Shown: positions 48,501 through 58,100 of the stretch, one piece after another
How positions within the stretch are numbered: position 1 is the first letter of the stretch
Layout: each line of letters begins with the position of its first letter
NCBI GenBank assembly: GCA_022013695.1
Contig: JAKLPS010000023.1
Coordinates: forward strand, 1 to 63,940
DNA from: Weeksellaceae bacterium
GTDB taxonomy: Bacteria; Bacteroidota; Bacteroidia; Flavobacteriales; Weeksellaceae
Reading direction: 5' to 3'
Length of the DNA stretch: 63,940 bases
Notes under the pieces: generated by a model
Told to the model about the DNA's origin: nothing
The model's input: only the letters and a program-made list of their open reading frames with translations
The model's database searches: none
Translations under genes and position numbers: made by a program

Positions 48501-48604
48501 GTTTCTACTGCTTTTACTTTTGTGACAACTTTCTTTACTTCTTTAAGATCTTTTTCATTTTTGTCTCCCAAAAAACTTTTAAGAACTGTATTTAAAAAAC
48601 TCAT
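45533..48604 (-). CDS. secA: Preprotein translocase ATPase SecA
   Basis: Motor that drives exported proteins through SecYEG. The 1023 residues include Walker A in [14 protein letters not shown] (about residue 195), DEAD-like [19 protein letters not shown], the preprotein cross-linking region, and the second nucleotide-binding fold with [12 protein letters not shown] and [13 protein letters not shown]. Compared with the E. coli protein it has the extra residues in NBD1 common in Bacteroidota. It lacks the C-terminal zinc-binding tail and ends FLYKGEIPA. It stands alone, with a terminator downstream. Confidence 0.97.
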   Translation of the reverse strand: MSFLNTVLKSFLGDKNEKDLKEVKKVVTKVKAVETGIQELADDELRDKTAEFKEKIKSATAQFTSQVEQINEQIKNSTNVDEKEALFSNIETIKKESYEVEEKVLAEILPEAFALVKETARRLAQNGEIRVKATERDRELAATKDFVVVEGDTAIWKNHWDAAGTPIVWDMVHYDTQFIGGVVLHEGKIAEMATGEGKTLVGTLPIYLNALPGRGVHVVTVNDYLAKRDSAWMGPLYEFHGLTIDCIDLHQPNSDARRKAYQASITYGTNNEFGFDYLRDNMVTSPTELVQGELNFAIVDEVDSVLIDDARTPLIISGPVPQGDRQEFDVLKPSVDRIVEVQKKTVSGLFNEAKKLIAAGKTKEGGFKLLQAYRGLPKNRQLIKFLSESGNRALLQKTEGQYMADNNRDMPIVDRDLYFVIDEKNNQIDLTDKGVEYMSAGNEDQQFFVLTDIGTEIAELEKKNLSKEEEFAAKEELYREFSIKSERIHTLNQLLKAYTLFEKDDEYVVIDGEVKIVDEQTGRIMEGRRYSDGLHQAIEAKENVKIEAATQTFATITLQNYFRMYNKLAGMTGTAETEAGEFWQIYKLDVVVIPTNRPIQRDDRQDLVFKTNREKYNAVIEEIEKLVAAGRPVLVGTTSVEISQLLSRALQLRKIPHNVLNAKLHKKEAEIVAEAGGAGVVTIATNMAGRGTDIKLRGQVKDNGGLAIVGTERHDSRRVDRQLRGRAGRQGDPGSSQFYVSLEDNLMRLFGSERIAKMMDRMGHKEGEVIQHSMISRSIERAQKKVEENNFGVRKRLLEYDDVMNKQRDVIYKRRKNALFGDHLKYDIVNMIYDTAAAIVSQSKATGNYKDFEFDIIKYFTMETPVTEAEFSSTQIPALTDLVFKAAKEDYDLKLNLLKEKAYPIIENVYRNQGSMFKMIQVPFTDGTKTMTIVTDLKEAYETKCESLITDFEKNISLSIIDENWKTHLREMDDLRRSSQGAVYEQKDPLVIYKQESFYLFSEMVEKVNKEIVSFLYKGEIPA

Positions 48605-48703
48605 AATTTGCTATTTGCGGTTTGCGATCAACTCTCGGCTGATGGCGTTATTTTATTTCAAAAAGATAAATTGGAAACAGACCAAAATGCCGATTGCAAT
48701 TTC

Positions 48704-48925
48704 TTAATATTCATCCTCGTTCCAGAGGTAATCCTCGTCTGTGGGATAATCGCTCCAGATTTCGTCGATGGCGTCATAGACTTCTCCTTCATCTTCAATG
48801 GCTTGCAGGTTTTCAACCACTTCCATGGGCGCTCCTGTTCTGATGGCGTAATCAATTAATTCTGCCTTGGTCATCGGCCAAGGGGCATCGCTGAGATATG
48901 ATGCTAATTCTAATGTCCAATACAT
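48704..48925 (-). CDS. DUF2795 domain protein
   Basis: A 73-residue acidic protein: MYWTLELASYLSDAPWPMTK, then ELIDYAIRTGAPMEVVENL. The pattern is that of the small Bacteroidota DUF2795 proteins. The function is unknown. The gene sits 99 bp upstream of secA and has a TACTTTTG box 15 bp before its ATG. It could be co-transcribed with secA. Confidence 0.8.
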   Translation of the reverse strand: MYWTLELASYLSDAPWPMTKAELIDYAIRTGAPMEVVENLQAIEDEGEVYDAIDEIWSDYPTDEDYLWNEDEY

Positions 48926-48940
48926 AATTCAAATTTTCTG

Positions 48941-48948
48941 CAAAAGTA
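48941..48948 (-). promoter_or_regulatory. Putative -7 box of the DUF2795 gene
   Basis: TACTTTTG on the minus strand fits TAnnTTTG, 15 bp before the ATG at 48925. No clear -33 box. Confidence 0.35.
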
Positions 48949-49044
48949 AAAAAATAGGTTATACTTTTTACACTTTTCTACTGATTTTCAACATTATTTA
49001 AAAATTATTTCATCTAATAATTAAAATCTTGTAACAGCAGTGCT

Positions 49045-50073
49045 TTACTGCGGATTTTCCAAAAACCATTCCACAAATTTTTTTATGCCATTTTGGAAGT
49101 TGGTGGCGGGCGAATACCCGATCAGTGTCTTCGCTTTTGTAATGTCGGCATTGGTTTTCCGGACGTCTCCTGGTTGCATCGGCAGCATTTTCTTGAGGGT
49201 CTTTTTGCCCATTGCTCTTTCTAAAACGGAAAGCATTTCGCTTAATGTAACCACTTCACTTTCGCCCAGATTGAGGATTTGATAAACGTTATTGCTGGTT
49301 TCGAGATATTGGATAGATTTCAAGACGCCGTCAATAATATCATCGATGTAGGTGTAATCTCTTGCCGTAGAACCATCACCATAGAAAGGGATTTCTTGGT
49401 TTTCGGAAATGAGTTTTGCGAATTTGTGGATTGCCAGATCGGGTCTTTGTCGCGGTCCGTAAACGGTGAAGAAGCGCAGCTGGATCATATCAATTTGATA
49501 AAGATAATGATAGACGTGACCCAACACCTCGACACATTTTTTGGTCGCTGCATAAGGCGAAATCGGGCGATCTACATTATCGTTTTCGGAAAACGGGATT
49601 TTCTCATTATTTCCGTAAACACTTGAGGATGAAGCGCAAATGAATTTTTTGATTCCGAATTCTTTACACAGCTCCCAAAGGTTTTGCGCGCCGCGGATGT
49701 TCACTTCTTCGTAGTCCAAAGGCCGATCAATAGACGGGCGCACGCCGGCTAGCGCCGCCAGATGGATCACAAGATCGATTTTATGATTCCGGAAAATCTC
49801 CTTCAGGCCGTTTTGGTCACGGATATCCAGATAATAGATTTGGTAATTATCTGATTTTGTTTGGGTTATCAAAGTTTGAATATCGGCGTCCTTATCTCTG
49901 AAATCAAAATGAGGAGGGGAACCCAACGATTCTAATGTGTTTTTGATTTTAGTTTTATAATCGTAAAATTGGTCGAAGTTGTCAATATTAATGACAGAAT
50001 GTCCATTTTCCAAGAGTTGTTGTACCAGATGAGAACCGATAAATCCGCTTCCGCCAGTGATTAGATAATTCAT
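49045..50073 (-). CDS. NAD-dependent nucleotide-sugar epimerase (UDP-glucuronate 4-epimerase-like SDR)
   Basis: A 342-residue extended short-chain dehydrogenase. The Rossmann start is LITGGSGFIGSHLVQQL, the signature Ser in CASSSSVYGNN and the YxxxK in SPYAATKKCVEVL. RPSIDRPLDYEEVNIRGAQN and FFTVYGPRQRPDLAI are typical of the UDP-glucuronate 4-epimerase / GalE-like branch. It makes a surface sugar precursor, but the exact substrate is inferred. No polysaccharide genes adjoin it. The promoter region has TATCTTCG, one mismatch from TAnnTTTG. Confidence 0.88.
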   Translation of the reverse strand: MNYLITGGSGFIGSHLVQQLLENGHSVINIDNFDQFYDYKTKIKNTLESLGSPPHFDFRDKDADIQTLITQTKSDNYQIYYLDIRDQNGLKEIFRNHKIDLVIHLAALAGVRPSIDRPLDYEEVNIRGAQNLWELCKEFGIKKFICASSSSVYGNNEKIPFSENDNVDRPISPYAATKKCVEVLGHVYHYLYQIDMIQLRFFTVYGPRQRPDLAIHKFAKLISENQEIPFYGDGSTARDYTYIDDIIDGVLKSIQYLETSNNVYQILNLGESEVVTLSEMLSVLERAMGKKTLKKMLPMQPGDVRKTNADITKAKTLIGYSPATNFQNGIKKFVEWFLENPQ

Positions 50074-50202
50074 AGACCATCAATTGTGTTGCGAAGATAA
50101 GCATTAAACAAAAATAAAAAATGATTCTTTTAAGAATAGCAGCAGGTTGTAAATTGATTAATAATTCCTATTTTTAATCCGAATATAAATTTAAAACAAA
50201 AA

Positions 50203-50994
50203 ATGCAATTCTCCGGACAAATCCTAAAAATGATTTCTCAAAATGGCAAACCCATCCAATATTATCTGAACCTGAATGACGATCTTATTAATATGAATCA
50301 GCTTTTTGGGAAAGAACTTCACATCAAACACGTTGGTTATCAATGCGTAAACTGTGGCAGCGACGAGAAAATCTACCGCATGGGTTTCTGTAAAAAATGC
50401 TTTTTCGAAAGCCCATATGCAAGTGGGACGATCATCCGCCCGGAGTTGTCAACAGCGCATCTTGATATTGCCGACAGAGATCTGGAGGTCGAAAAGGCAA
50501 TCCAACTGGTGCCGCACATTGTTTATCTGGCTTACACCGGCGATGTGAAAGTTGGTGTTACGAGGGAAACCCAAATCCCGACCAGATGGATCGACCAGGG
50601 TGCGACTTTCGCTTTGCCAATTGCCGTGACGGATAATCGTTATGAAGCCGGAATGATAGAAGTAGAACTGAAAAAACACGTTGCAGACAAAACCAATCCG
50701 AAGAAAATGCTCGCAGACGATTACGAAGACACTTTGGATCTGGTCGATTTCCGAAACAAAATCGCCGACTATTTTCCCAACGATTTTAAGAAATTCGCAG
50801 TCAGTGATGACCAAATCATCAGGCTTGATTTTCCGTACGAGAAGCCAGAAAATATCAATATGTTTACTCTGGACAAAAAGCCAGACTTTAGGGGTGTGTT
50901 GAATGGCATTAAAGGTCAATATCTTTCTTTTGAGGGTGGCGATTTTATCAATGTGAGAGCGCATGAAGGTTACGTGGTGGAGCTGACGGTTTGA
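50203..50994 (+). CDS. DUF2797 protein with zinc-binding cysteines
   Basis: A 263-residue protein of the DUF2797 family found in Bacteroidota and some other bacteria. Near residue 49 two CxxC pairs (CVNCGSDEKIY and FCKKCFFE) form a putative zinc ribbon. The rest has conserved HIVYLAYTGDVKVGVTRETQ and RWIDQGATFALPIAVT, which recall GIY-YIG-type nuclease folds, but I cannot confirm that link. The function is unknown. It starts a plus-strand pair with the AsmA-like gene. Confidence 0.82.
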   Translation: MQFSGQILKMISQNGKPIQYYLNLNDDLINMNQLFGKELHIKHVGYQCVNCGSDEKIYRMGFCKKCFFESPYASGTIIRPELSTAHLDIADRDLEVEKAIQLVPHIVYLAYTGDVKVGVTRETQIPTRWIDQGATFALPIAVTDNRYEAGMIEVELKKHVADKTNPKKMLADDYEDTLDLVDFRNKIADYFPNDFKKFAVSDDQIIRLDFPYEKPENINMFTLDKKPDFRGVLNGIKGQYLSFEGGDFINVRAHEGYVVELTV

Positions 50995-51038
50995 AGTTGG
51001 AACGGTTTTTAGTAACTTATAAGTTTAGAAAAAATCAG

Positions 51039-53051
51039 ATGAAAAAAACTTTAAAAATTACCGCAATCGCCCTTGGAAGTCTTTTGCTCCTGATCTTAGT
51101 CCTGAATGTCGGATTCAGTCTTTGGCTGAAATATCAGCTGCCGGATTATATCAAAAACAAAACGCCTTACGAAATCACGTACAAATCTCTCGACGTCGAG
51201 ATTCTGAGTGGAAGCATTTCTGCAACGGATATTCTAATTAAATCAAAAGATTCCTCCAACAAGAAAATCATAGCGCTCGATGGCCGTCTGGGCGCCTTGA
51301 AAATCAGTAGATTAGCTATTGTTGATTTACTAAAAGACAAGAGAATCAATACCAACTCTGTACGGCTTACCAATCCTCATCTAAAAATTCGGCTTGCCGA
51401 GCCCAAAACCAAAGATTCTGCAAAGGAAAGGATGCCCTTTGTCATCAGAAATATTGACATTACAAAGGGAAATATCGAAGTTACAAGAGCCGACCGCACG
51501 AAGGTTTTCTCTTCCAAAAATCTTAATCTTGGGGTCAACAATCTGCAACTCAATGATAATCCGGACGAGCTACCTTTTACTCTTGATAGCTACAATATTT
51601 CTGCTAAGGACTTTTTTCTTAGGATCAGCGATGTTTATATCGTCACATCGGAGGATGTAAGCACCGCAGATGGTCATTTGGAAATCAGCGATTTTGAACT
51701 GAAGTCGGTTTTAGATTTTAAAGACTGGGAAAAGCGGTTTACCCAGCAAAAAAGTCTTTTCAGCATCAAAAGCAAAAAAGCTTCGTTCGACGATGTGCTG
51801 GTAGAAAGAACCAGAATTAATTTGACAAATGCCTATTTCCTTAATCCTCAATTCGTTATTCAGAATCGCATGCAGCAAGTCATTAAGAAACCCATTCAGA
51901 AGAGTAAGAAGGGCATCGATTTTAATTTTACAAATGTGGACATCAGGAACGGACAATTTTCGCTTTTGGACGGCTATGGTAAAAGATTTCTTAGCCTCGC
52001 AAAATTTGATGCGAATGTGAAGGAGTTCGTCATAGACCAAGAAACGTCTAAAAATAAATTACCGTTCAAATTTGCAGATTACAAAATCACCGGGAATACA
52101 TTTTTCTACGAATCTGGAAAATATTATAATTTGACATTGGCAAGTTTTAGTTTAACGCCACAAGTGTTTGATTTGGTGAATTTTAAAATGATTCCTAAGA
52201 TGTCGCGCGCCCAGTTTGTGAGAACCATTCCGATGGAGAACGATCAGTTCAATATCAAGGCCGGCAGAATCTTGCTTTCCGGTCTCCATTGGACTTACGA
52301 AAAAGAATTGGATGTCCATCTGAAATCTGCAAGGCTGAACCAAGTGGATGCCAATATCTTCCGGAGCAAAATCCCAAAAGACAATCCCAAAGAAAAACCG
52401 CTATATTCCAAGTTGCTACGAACCATAAAATTCCCATTGATAGTTGATAATCTGAAGCTTACAAACTCCAAGCTCGTGTACGAAGAAGACAAACCGGACT
52501 CCAACGGACCCGGAAAAGTGATCTTTACGCGCTTTAATATGAACGTGAAAAATCTTAATTCTAATAAAAAGAAAGGCGCAGAGACCAAAGTTCCGATCCG
52601 CATTACCTGTCATTTTATGGATGCATCGCCAATGTTGGTCAATTGGAATTTTGATACAGCAGATCTGCGGGACAATTTCACCATTGGCGGATATATCAAC
52701 CATTTGCCGGCAGCTGACATATCGCCCTTCATCAAACCTTACCTGAATATCACTGCTACAGGAATGATTACGAGCCTGAACTACAATTTCAAAGGAAATA
52801 ATGACCAGATGACAGGAAAATTTAAAATAGCGCACAAAGATCTGAAAGTGACGCTCCTAGATAAAGATACCAAGGAGAAAAAGAAATTTCTCTCTGGTGT
52901 TGCCAATCTGCTGGTGAAAAAGGACTCTCAGAAATTTCCAGAATCTGTAGATATCCAAGTGCAGCGCAACAAAGAAAGATCCTTCTTCAACTTCTACTGG
53001 AAGGGCATAGAGGACGGATTGAAGAAAACTTTGATCATCATTAAAATTTAA
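51039..53051 (+). CDS. AsmA-like envelope protein
   Basis: A 670-residue protein starting at the ATG at 51039 (MKKTLKITAIALGSLLLLIL), with one N-terminal transmembrane segment and a long beta-strand-rich periplasmic body. The pattern of repeating VDNLKLTNSKLVYEE, IDITKGNIEVTRADR and RNGQFSLLDGYG strands recalls AsmA / DUF748 / TamB-type lipid-transport bridges. I see no exact family signature. The upstream in-frame start at 50991 overlaps the DUF2797 stop and adds no conserved residues. It ends in a strong terminator. Confidence 0.6.
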   Translation: MKKTLKITAIALGSLLLLILVLNVGFSLWLKYQLPDYIKNKTPYEITYKSLDVEILSGSISATDILIKSKDSSNKKIIALDGRLGALKISRLAIVDLLKDKRINTNSVRLTNPHLKIRLAEPKTKDSAKERMPFVIRNIDITKGNIEVTRADRTKVFSSKNLNLGVNNLQLNDNPDELPFTLDSYNISAKDFFLRISDVYIVTSEDVSTADGHLEISDFELKSVLDFKDWEKRFTQQKSLFSIKSKKASFDDVLVERTRINLTNAYFLNPQFVIQNRMQQVIKKPIQKSKKGIDFNFTNVDIRNGQFSLLDGYGKRFLSLAKFDANVKEFVIDQETSKNKLPFKFADYKITGNTFFYESGKYYNLTLASFSLTPQVFDLVNFKMIPKMSRAQFVRTIPMENDQFNIKAGRILLSGLHWTYEKELDVHLKSARLNQVDANIFRSKIPKDNPKEKPLYSKLLRTIKFPLIVDNLKLTNSKLVYEEDKPDSNGPGKVIFTRFNMNVKNLNSNKKKGAETKVPIRITCHFMDASPMLVNWNFDTADLRDNFTIGGYINHLPAADISPFIKPYLNITATGMITSLNYNFKGNNDQMTGKFKIAHKDLKVTLLDKDTKEKKKFLSGVANLLVKKDSQKFPESVDIQVQRNKERSFFNFYWKGIEDGLKKTLIIIKI

Positions 53052-53059
53052 AACAAACA

Positions 53060-53087
53060 AAACCCAGCCTTTTGACAGGCTGGGTTT
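53060..53087 (+). terminator. Terminator after the AsmA-like gene
   Basis: AACCCAGCCT (53061-53070) and AGGCTGGGTT (53077-53086) form a perfect 10-bp stem, extended by A/T, 9 bp after the stop. Confidence 0.85.
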
Positions 53088-53112
53088 CTATAAAAAACTA
53101 AAAAAGGAACTT

Positions 53113-53457
53113 TTAAAAATCGTATTCTTCTTTGGTCTCGTCTTCCTCTATTTTTTTTAGAAATTCGTCAAACTCGGATCCGCTGTAGTTACTGTTGGCA
53201 CCGTAGGAGTCTATAATCATTGCTTTGTTGCCATAGACGTCTTGTAGGAGATACAGAGCGGCATTGTCCCCTGGATCGCTGGCACCCTCGAATCGGTAGG
53301 TCCGTATAATCTTAAGGTCTTCAGGTTTATAAACGATTCCCTCATCGCGCAAGACAAATTGCTTGTCCTCGTTCATCAGAATTTCTTTGGTAATACCTTT
53401 TTGTCTTAGCTGTTCCATCACTTGAGAAAGAGTGAGCATCGGTTTAGGATTATTCAT
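53113..53457 (-). CDS. Small Bacteroidota protein often labelled phosphoribosylpyrophosphate synthetase
   Basis: A 114-residue cytoplasmic protein from the ATG at 53457 (MNNPKPMLTLSQVMEQLRQ). It belongs to a small Bacteroidota family with an EDLKIIRTYRFEGASDPGDNA core and an acidic tail. Databases often name it a phosphoribosylpyrophosphate synthetase, but it has none of that enzyme's motifs and is too short, so I treat it as unknown. A TATTTTTG box at 53509-53516, part of the terminator T run, lies 51 bp upstream. Confidence 0.75.
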   Translation of the reverse strand: MNNPKPMLTLSQVMEQLRQKGITKEILMNEDKQFVLRDEGIVYKPEDLKIIRTYRFEGASDPGDNAALYLLQDVYGNKAMIIDSYGANSNYSGSEFDEFLKKIEEDETKEEYDF

Positions 53458-53508
53458 GACAATGATTTTTTTTTGAATTTGACAATATTTGATTAACAAA
53501 TCACGAAC

Positions 53509-53545
53509 CAAAAATAAAAAGACTTTACAAAAATTTGTAAAGTCT
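53509..53545 (-). terminator. Strong terminator with perfect 12-bp stem
   Basis: AGACTTTACAAA-AA-TTTGTAAAGTCT followed by TTTTTATTTTT on the minus strand. The T run also contains TATTTTTG, a -7-like box for the small gene just downstream. Confidence 0.8.
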
Positions 53546-53819
53546 AAAAAAAATAAAAGTTATGAAAATTAAATTATCCTTCTCTCGGGAGATCAAGATA
53601 AGTTAGTGGTTTGCCTTGCAACGCCTATCGGGAGTTCCGTTTTTCTTAGGCGTTTTTGCGGCTTTGTATTGTCTATTGGGCGTACAGTCTTTTTTCAATT
53701 TTTCGGTTGGTGCTTTGCATTTTGCTCAGAAGTCATCTGCGCGACGGCAATCCTTATCCAAAAGTCAGCAGCAAGAGACGATTTTTTCGTGTTAGCTATC
53801 TTTTGGTTCAACAAATTTA
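53509..53819 (-). ncRNA. Possible small untranslated transcript, or long 3' UTR
   Basis: The 430-bp gap between the small gene and the outer-membrane gene at 53888 holds no supported gene. On the minus strand it has a TAAATTTG box (53812-53819), a stem AACGCCTA/TAGGCGTT (53620-53627 with 53647-53654), and a perfect 12-bp terminator hairpin AGACTTTACAAA/TTTGTAAAGTCT (53520-53545) ending in TTTTTATTTTT (53509-53519). This could be an RNA of about 290 nt. It could equally be the 3' trailer of the two genes above, with a decayed coding region inside. No known RNA family is recognised. Confidence 0.3.
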
Positions 53820-53887
53820 TAGTAATAATTGAGTAAAAATCAGAAATAAAAAACTTTAACCAGAATTTATAATTGCTTAAAATCTGC

Positions 53888-54502
53888 TTAAAAAGTAAAC
53901 CGATACGCCAAACTGAAGCTTAGTAAAGTCGCTTTGGAATAATAGTTCTCAATATCCGGATTTTGATTGCCAATCTTGGAATGATAAAAATTAAGTTTTG
54001 CCCCGAAAACAAAAGCCTGGATCCCTTCGGCATCCAAAACCAAGACAGCTTTTGCGCCAAAGTTAAGCCCCCCATTGCCTTCTGAAAATTTACCGGAGCC
54101 GTCCAAGAAAGGACTTTTCATCCGGTAAGTGCTGTAACCCAAGACTTCTTCCACGAAAAATTCTTCCGTGATCTTATCCTTATGGAAGAGATACCAGTCA
54201 AAATTGTTCATCGATGGCGCGCCCAGATAGCCCGATAGTTCTGGCTTTTTGATGTTGGCAAGAAAATAAGTATATTCTACGCCAAGGCCAAAATTGCGGT
54301 AAAGATTGGCATTCAGGCCGATCCCGAAACCATAGAAATAGTCGAAAGCATCGCCTAAAAAATTGTTGCCGGGAGACGTCATCACCTTCACGTGAGGATC
54401 CGCCGAAAATGTCACTTTCTCTGTCCAGCTATTTTTTCTGCGCTGCGCCGACGTGGTAATAGAACCGAGGAGAATGAAAAGTAAGATCCACTTTTTTATC
54501 AT
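53888..54502 (-). CDS. Small outer-membrane beta-barrel protein, hypothetical
   Basis: A 204-residue protein with signal peptide MIKKWILLFILLGSITTSAQ. Amphipathic strands (FGIGLNANLYRNFGLGVEYTYF, GLNFGAKAVLVLD) end in LSFSLAYRFTF with a terminal Phe, which points to an 8- to 10-strand outer-membrane barrel. I do not recognise a family. It overlaps the stop of the preceding lipoprotein gene by 4 bp, so the two are translationally coupled. Confidence 0.7.
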   Translation of the reverse strand: MIKKWILLFILLGSITTSAQRRKNSWTEKVTFSADPHVKVMTSPGNNFLGDAFDYFYGFGIGLNANLYRNFGLGVEYTYFLANIKKPELSGYLGAPSMNNFDWYLFHKDKITEEFFVEEVLGYSTYRMKSPFLDGSGKFSEGNGGLNFGAKAVLVLDAEGIQAFVFGAKLNFYHSKIGNQNPDIENYYSKATLLSFSLAYRFTF

Positions 54503-54876
54503 TTCACCGTGATATTACTAAAAATAATATAAGTAACACCATCAGGAATCTCGATGCTGAGAGAGTCGGCAGAGATTTTGCAACCGACGGTTTCGGTGGA
54601 AAAAGATTTTATTTTGAATTTTTTCAGTTGTAGTTTGTAGATTCCTTTTTCATACGGTCCTGCCAAGACAAATGTTCCGCTTTCCTTGGGGTAAGATTCT
54701 GCAATGATTTTTTTATTATTGACAAGATGAATGGGATCCTGCAGAAACTTCCCGTCTGTATAAGTGAATTTCCCTTCTGCATACGCCCGGAAAGTATTGG
54801 CTTCATCTTCTTTGCATTGCGCGAAGATTAACACCATAAAGCAGAAACCGAACAATATTTTTAAAGACAATTTCAA
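54499..54876 (-). CDS. Hypothetical lipoprotein
   Basis: A 125-residue protein with a lipoprotein signal (MKLSLKILFGFCFMVLIFAQC, Cys21), then a beta-rich domain with YTDGKFLQDPIHLVNNKKII and PDGVTYIIFSNITVK. No known family. It overlaps the outer-membrane barrel gene at 53888-54502 by 4 bp and is presumably its partner in the outer membrane. Confidence 0.65.
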   Translation of the reverse strand: MKLSLKILFGFCFMVLIFAQCKEDEANTFRAYAEGKFTYTDGKFLQDPIHLVNNKKIIAESYPKESGTFVLAGPYEKGIYKLQLKKFKIKSFSTETVGCKISADSLSIEIPDGVTYIIFSNITVK

Positions 54877-54927
54877 TTTCGAATGTTTGGGAATTGTAAA
54901 ATTAAAACTAATTTTTCTGGAAAATAG

Positions 54928-54975
54928 TATCTTTGCAAAGAATTACGATTCCGGGAACGCGCTCGGAATCGTTTT
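54928..54975 (+). promoter_or_regulatory. Promoter-like box and 5' hairpin upstream of mfd
   Basis: TATCTTTG (54928-54935) fits TAnnTTTG. About 10 bp on, ACGATTCCG (54945-54953) pairs with CGGAATCGT (54964-54972) in a perfect 9-bp stem followed by TTTT. A transcript starting here would open with this hairpin and have a leader of 165-205 nt before mfd. The hairpin could be an attenuator or a stabiliser. Confidence 0.4.
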
Positions 54976-55146
54976 CCTGTTTACACACTTTTAATTGTAC
55001 AAATTTTAAACACGAAGAATTTTATCCGATCTGCCGCTGTCGATCTCGGCTAATGAGGTGAAGGATATAGAAACTTTATAACAAAGCATAACCGCTTATT
55101 TACAAGATGGTATTAAAAAAAAATCAACGAAAATCTGCTTCCACAC

Positions 55147-58100
55147 TTGCTTCAGAAAGAATTTGGAAAAGAGATTTTTTCGCAATTAGAAACTCATCAT
55201 CATATTTCTGTCAAAGGAAGCGCCGGTTCTTATGCTTCTATTTTCGCATCAGAATTGTTTCTCACGCAGAAAAAAAATATACTTTTTCTCACGGATGACA
55301 AAGAAGATGCGCTTTACCTAAGTTCTGAATTGGAAGACTTATTAGGCAAAGAACGTGTGCTTTATTTCCCGGCAACACATCTGGAGCCTTACCAAGTCGA
55401 GAAGACGCAAAATGCCAATTTGGTTCTCAGAACCGAAGTCATCAATAAACTGAATTCGGGAAAATCTCCGAAAGTCATCGTGGCTTATGTAGGCGCATTG
55501 TGCGAAAAAGTGCTGAAAAAAGAAGATTTCAAAGCCATTTCGCATCAGATCAAAGTCGGAGATCGCCTGGATTTTGATTTCGTGGATGAATTGCTGACGC
55601 ATTACCAGTTCAACCAGACTGATTTTGTTTCCGAACCTGGCGAGTTTTCAATTAGGGGCGGGATCGTCGATGTTTTTTCCTTCTCGAGTGAGAAACCCTT
55701 CCGTATCACCTTTTTTGGAAACGAGGTGGAAAGCATCCGGACTTTTGACATAGAAACGCAACTGTCGATGGAAAAAATCAAGGAATTCCAGCTGGTTTCC
55801 AACATGAATTTTTCGGTTTCCGGTAGCAAAGTTTCATTCTTCGATCTTATTGCCAAGGACAGTTTTGTGGTTACGAAAAATCTCGATCTCGGTTTTGCCA
55901 AGGTTAAGAATTTCTATGAGAAAGCATTGGATCAGTTCGGGAGGCTCAGCAAAGATATCAAGCACCGCACGCCGCAGGAACTTTTCATCTCCGAAAACGA
56001 TTTCCAAAACAAGCTCACCAGTTTTAAGACCATCGATTTCAGTTCGCATCGTCATCATTCTCAGCTTTTGCCTTTTTCCAACAGCGTTTCGGTGCAGCTC
56101 AATCAAAAACCGCAACCGAGTTTTCACAAGAATTTCGAATTACTCATTCAAGATCTGGAGGCAAAACAAGATCAAGGTTTCGACACGTGGATTTCTTTTT
56201 CCTCGGAGAAGCAGCGCGAACGATTGCAATCGATTTTTGAGGAACTGGAGCACGAGATTCCTTTCAAAAGTTTCAAATCCGAACTTCATCAAGGTTTTGT
56301 GGATTTGGATCATCGGATTTTGATCTACACAGATCACGAGATTTTCGACCGCTACCAACGGTACAAGTCCAAAGACAGTTTTGCCAAATCGGAACAGCTG
56401 ACGTTGAAGGATTTGATGTCTTTGAAAGTGGGCGACTACATTGCGCACATCGATCACGGCATTGGAAAATTTATGGGATTGGTAAAGGTGAATAACGATG
56501 GAAAAATTCAGGAGTGTTTCAAATTGGTGTACAAAAACGGCGATCTGCTCTATGTCAGCATTCATTCCCTTCACAAAATCTCAAAATACAACGGACCGGA
56601 AGGCAAAGAAGTCGTCCTGAGCAAACTCGGTTCGCCGGCGTGGAAATCCCTGAAACAAAAGACAAAAGCGCGAGTAAAGCAAATTGCATTTGATTTGATT
56701 AAGCTTTACGCACAACGGAAAACAGCCAAAGGATTTCAATTCTCGCCCGATTCTTATCTTCAAAATGAGCTGGAAGCTAGTTTCGTTTACGAAGATACGC
56801 CGGATCAGGAAAAAGCGACTTGGGATGTCAAAAAAGATATGGAAGACGAAGGCGTGATGGATCGGCTGATCTGTGGCGATGTAGGGTTTGGAAAAACAGA
56901 AATTGCAATCCGGGCAGCATTCAAGGCGGCAACAGACAGCAAACAAGTCGCGGTGCTGGTTCCCACAACCATTCTTGCGTTTCAGCATTACAGAAGTTTC
57001 AAGGAACGGCTTAAGGATTTCCCGGTCAATATTTCGTATCTCAACCGATTCCGAACGGCGAAACAAAGATCTGAAACGATCGCCGGACTCAAAGACGGGA
57101 AAATCGACATCGTGATCGGAACGCATCAGTTGGCTTCGGAAAAAGTGAAATTCAAAAATCTAGGTTTATTAATCATTGATGAAGAGCATAAATTTGGCGT
57201 TTCTGTAAAAGATAAATTAAAGACGATGAAAACCAACGTCGATACGCTGACCTTGACCGCAACGCCCATCCCCAGGACCTTGCAATTCTCTCTGATGGCA
57301 GCACGAGATCTTTCGGTGATCAAAACGCCACCGCCCAACCGCCAGCCTGTGGAAACACACATTATCGGCTTCAGCGAAGAGATTATCAGGGATGCCATTT
57401 CGTACGAGATCCAACGCGATGGTCAGGTTTATTTCATTAATAACAGGATTGATAATCTGAAGGATATCGCAGGACTCATCCAAAGATTGGTTCCCGATGC
57501 CAAAGTCGTCATCGGCCACGGGCAGATGGAAGGCAAGCAACTGGAGCAGAACGTTCTAGATTTTATGAACGGAAAATACGACGTGCTGGTGGCTACGACC
57601 ATCATCGAAAGTGGCGTGGATGTGCCGAATGCGAATACCATTTTCATCAACGATGCGCACCGGTTTGGGATGGCAGATCTCCATCAGATGCGCGGGCGGG
57701 TGGGGCGGAGCAACCGGAAGGCATTTTGCTATTTGATAACGCCGCCGTTTGATATGATGAACTCGGACGCCAGAAAACGGTTGGAGGCTATCGAGCAATT
57801 TTCGGATTTGGGCAGCGGATTTCAGATTGCGATGAAAGATTTGGAAATCCGTGGTGCAGGTGATCTGCTGGGTGCGGAACAAAGTGGTTTCATTAATGAG
57901 ATGGGCTTCGAAACCTATCAGAAAATAATGCAGGAAGCTTTGGAAGAACTTCGGGATGATGAGGATTTTGAAAATCTGTTCGAGAATGAAGAAGATCGTC
58001 AGAAATTGTTCAAATCCAATAAAGAAGTCAATATCGACACAGATTTGGAGCTGATGCTGCCGGATCATTACGTGAGTTCCACAGAAGAAAGATTATCGTT

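Noticed and set aside
53606-53836. Plus-strand 76-codon hydrophobic frame
   Set aside because: Starts at an alternative codon and lies opposite the structured, terminator-ended minus-strand region. No family match.
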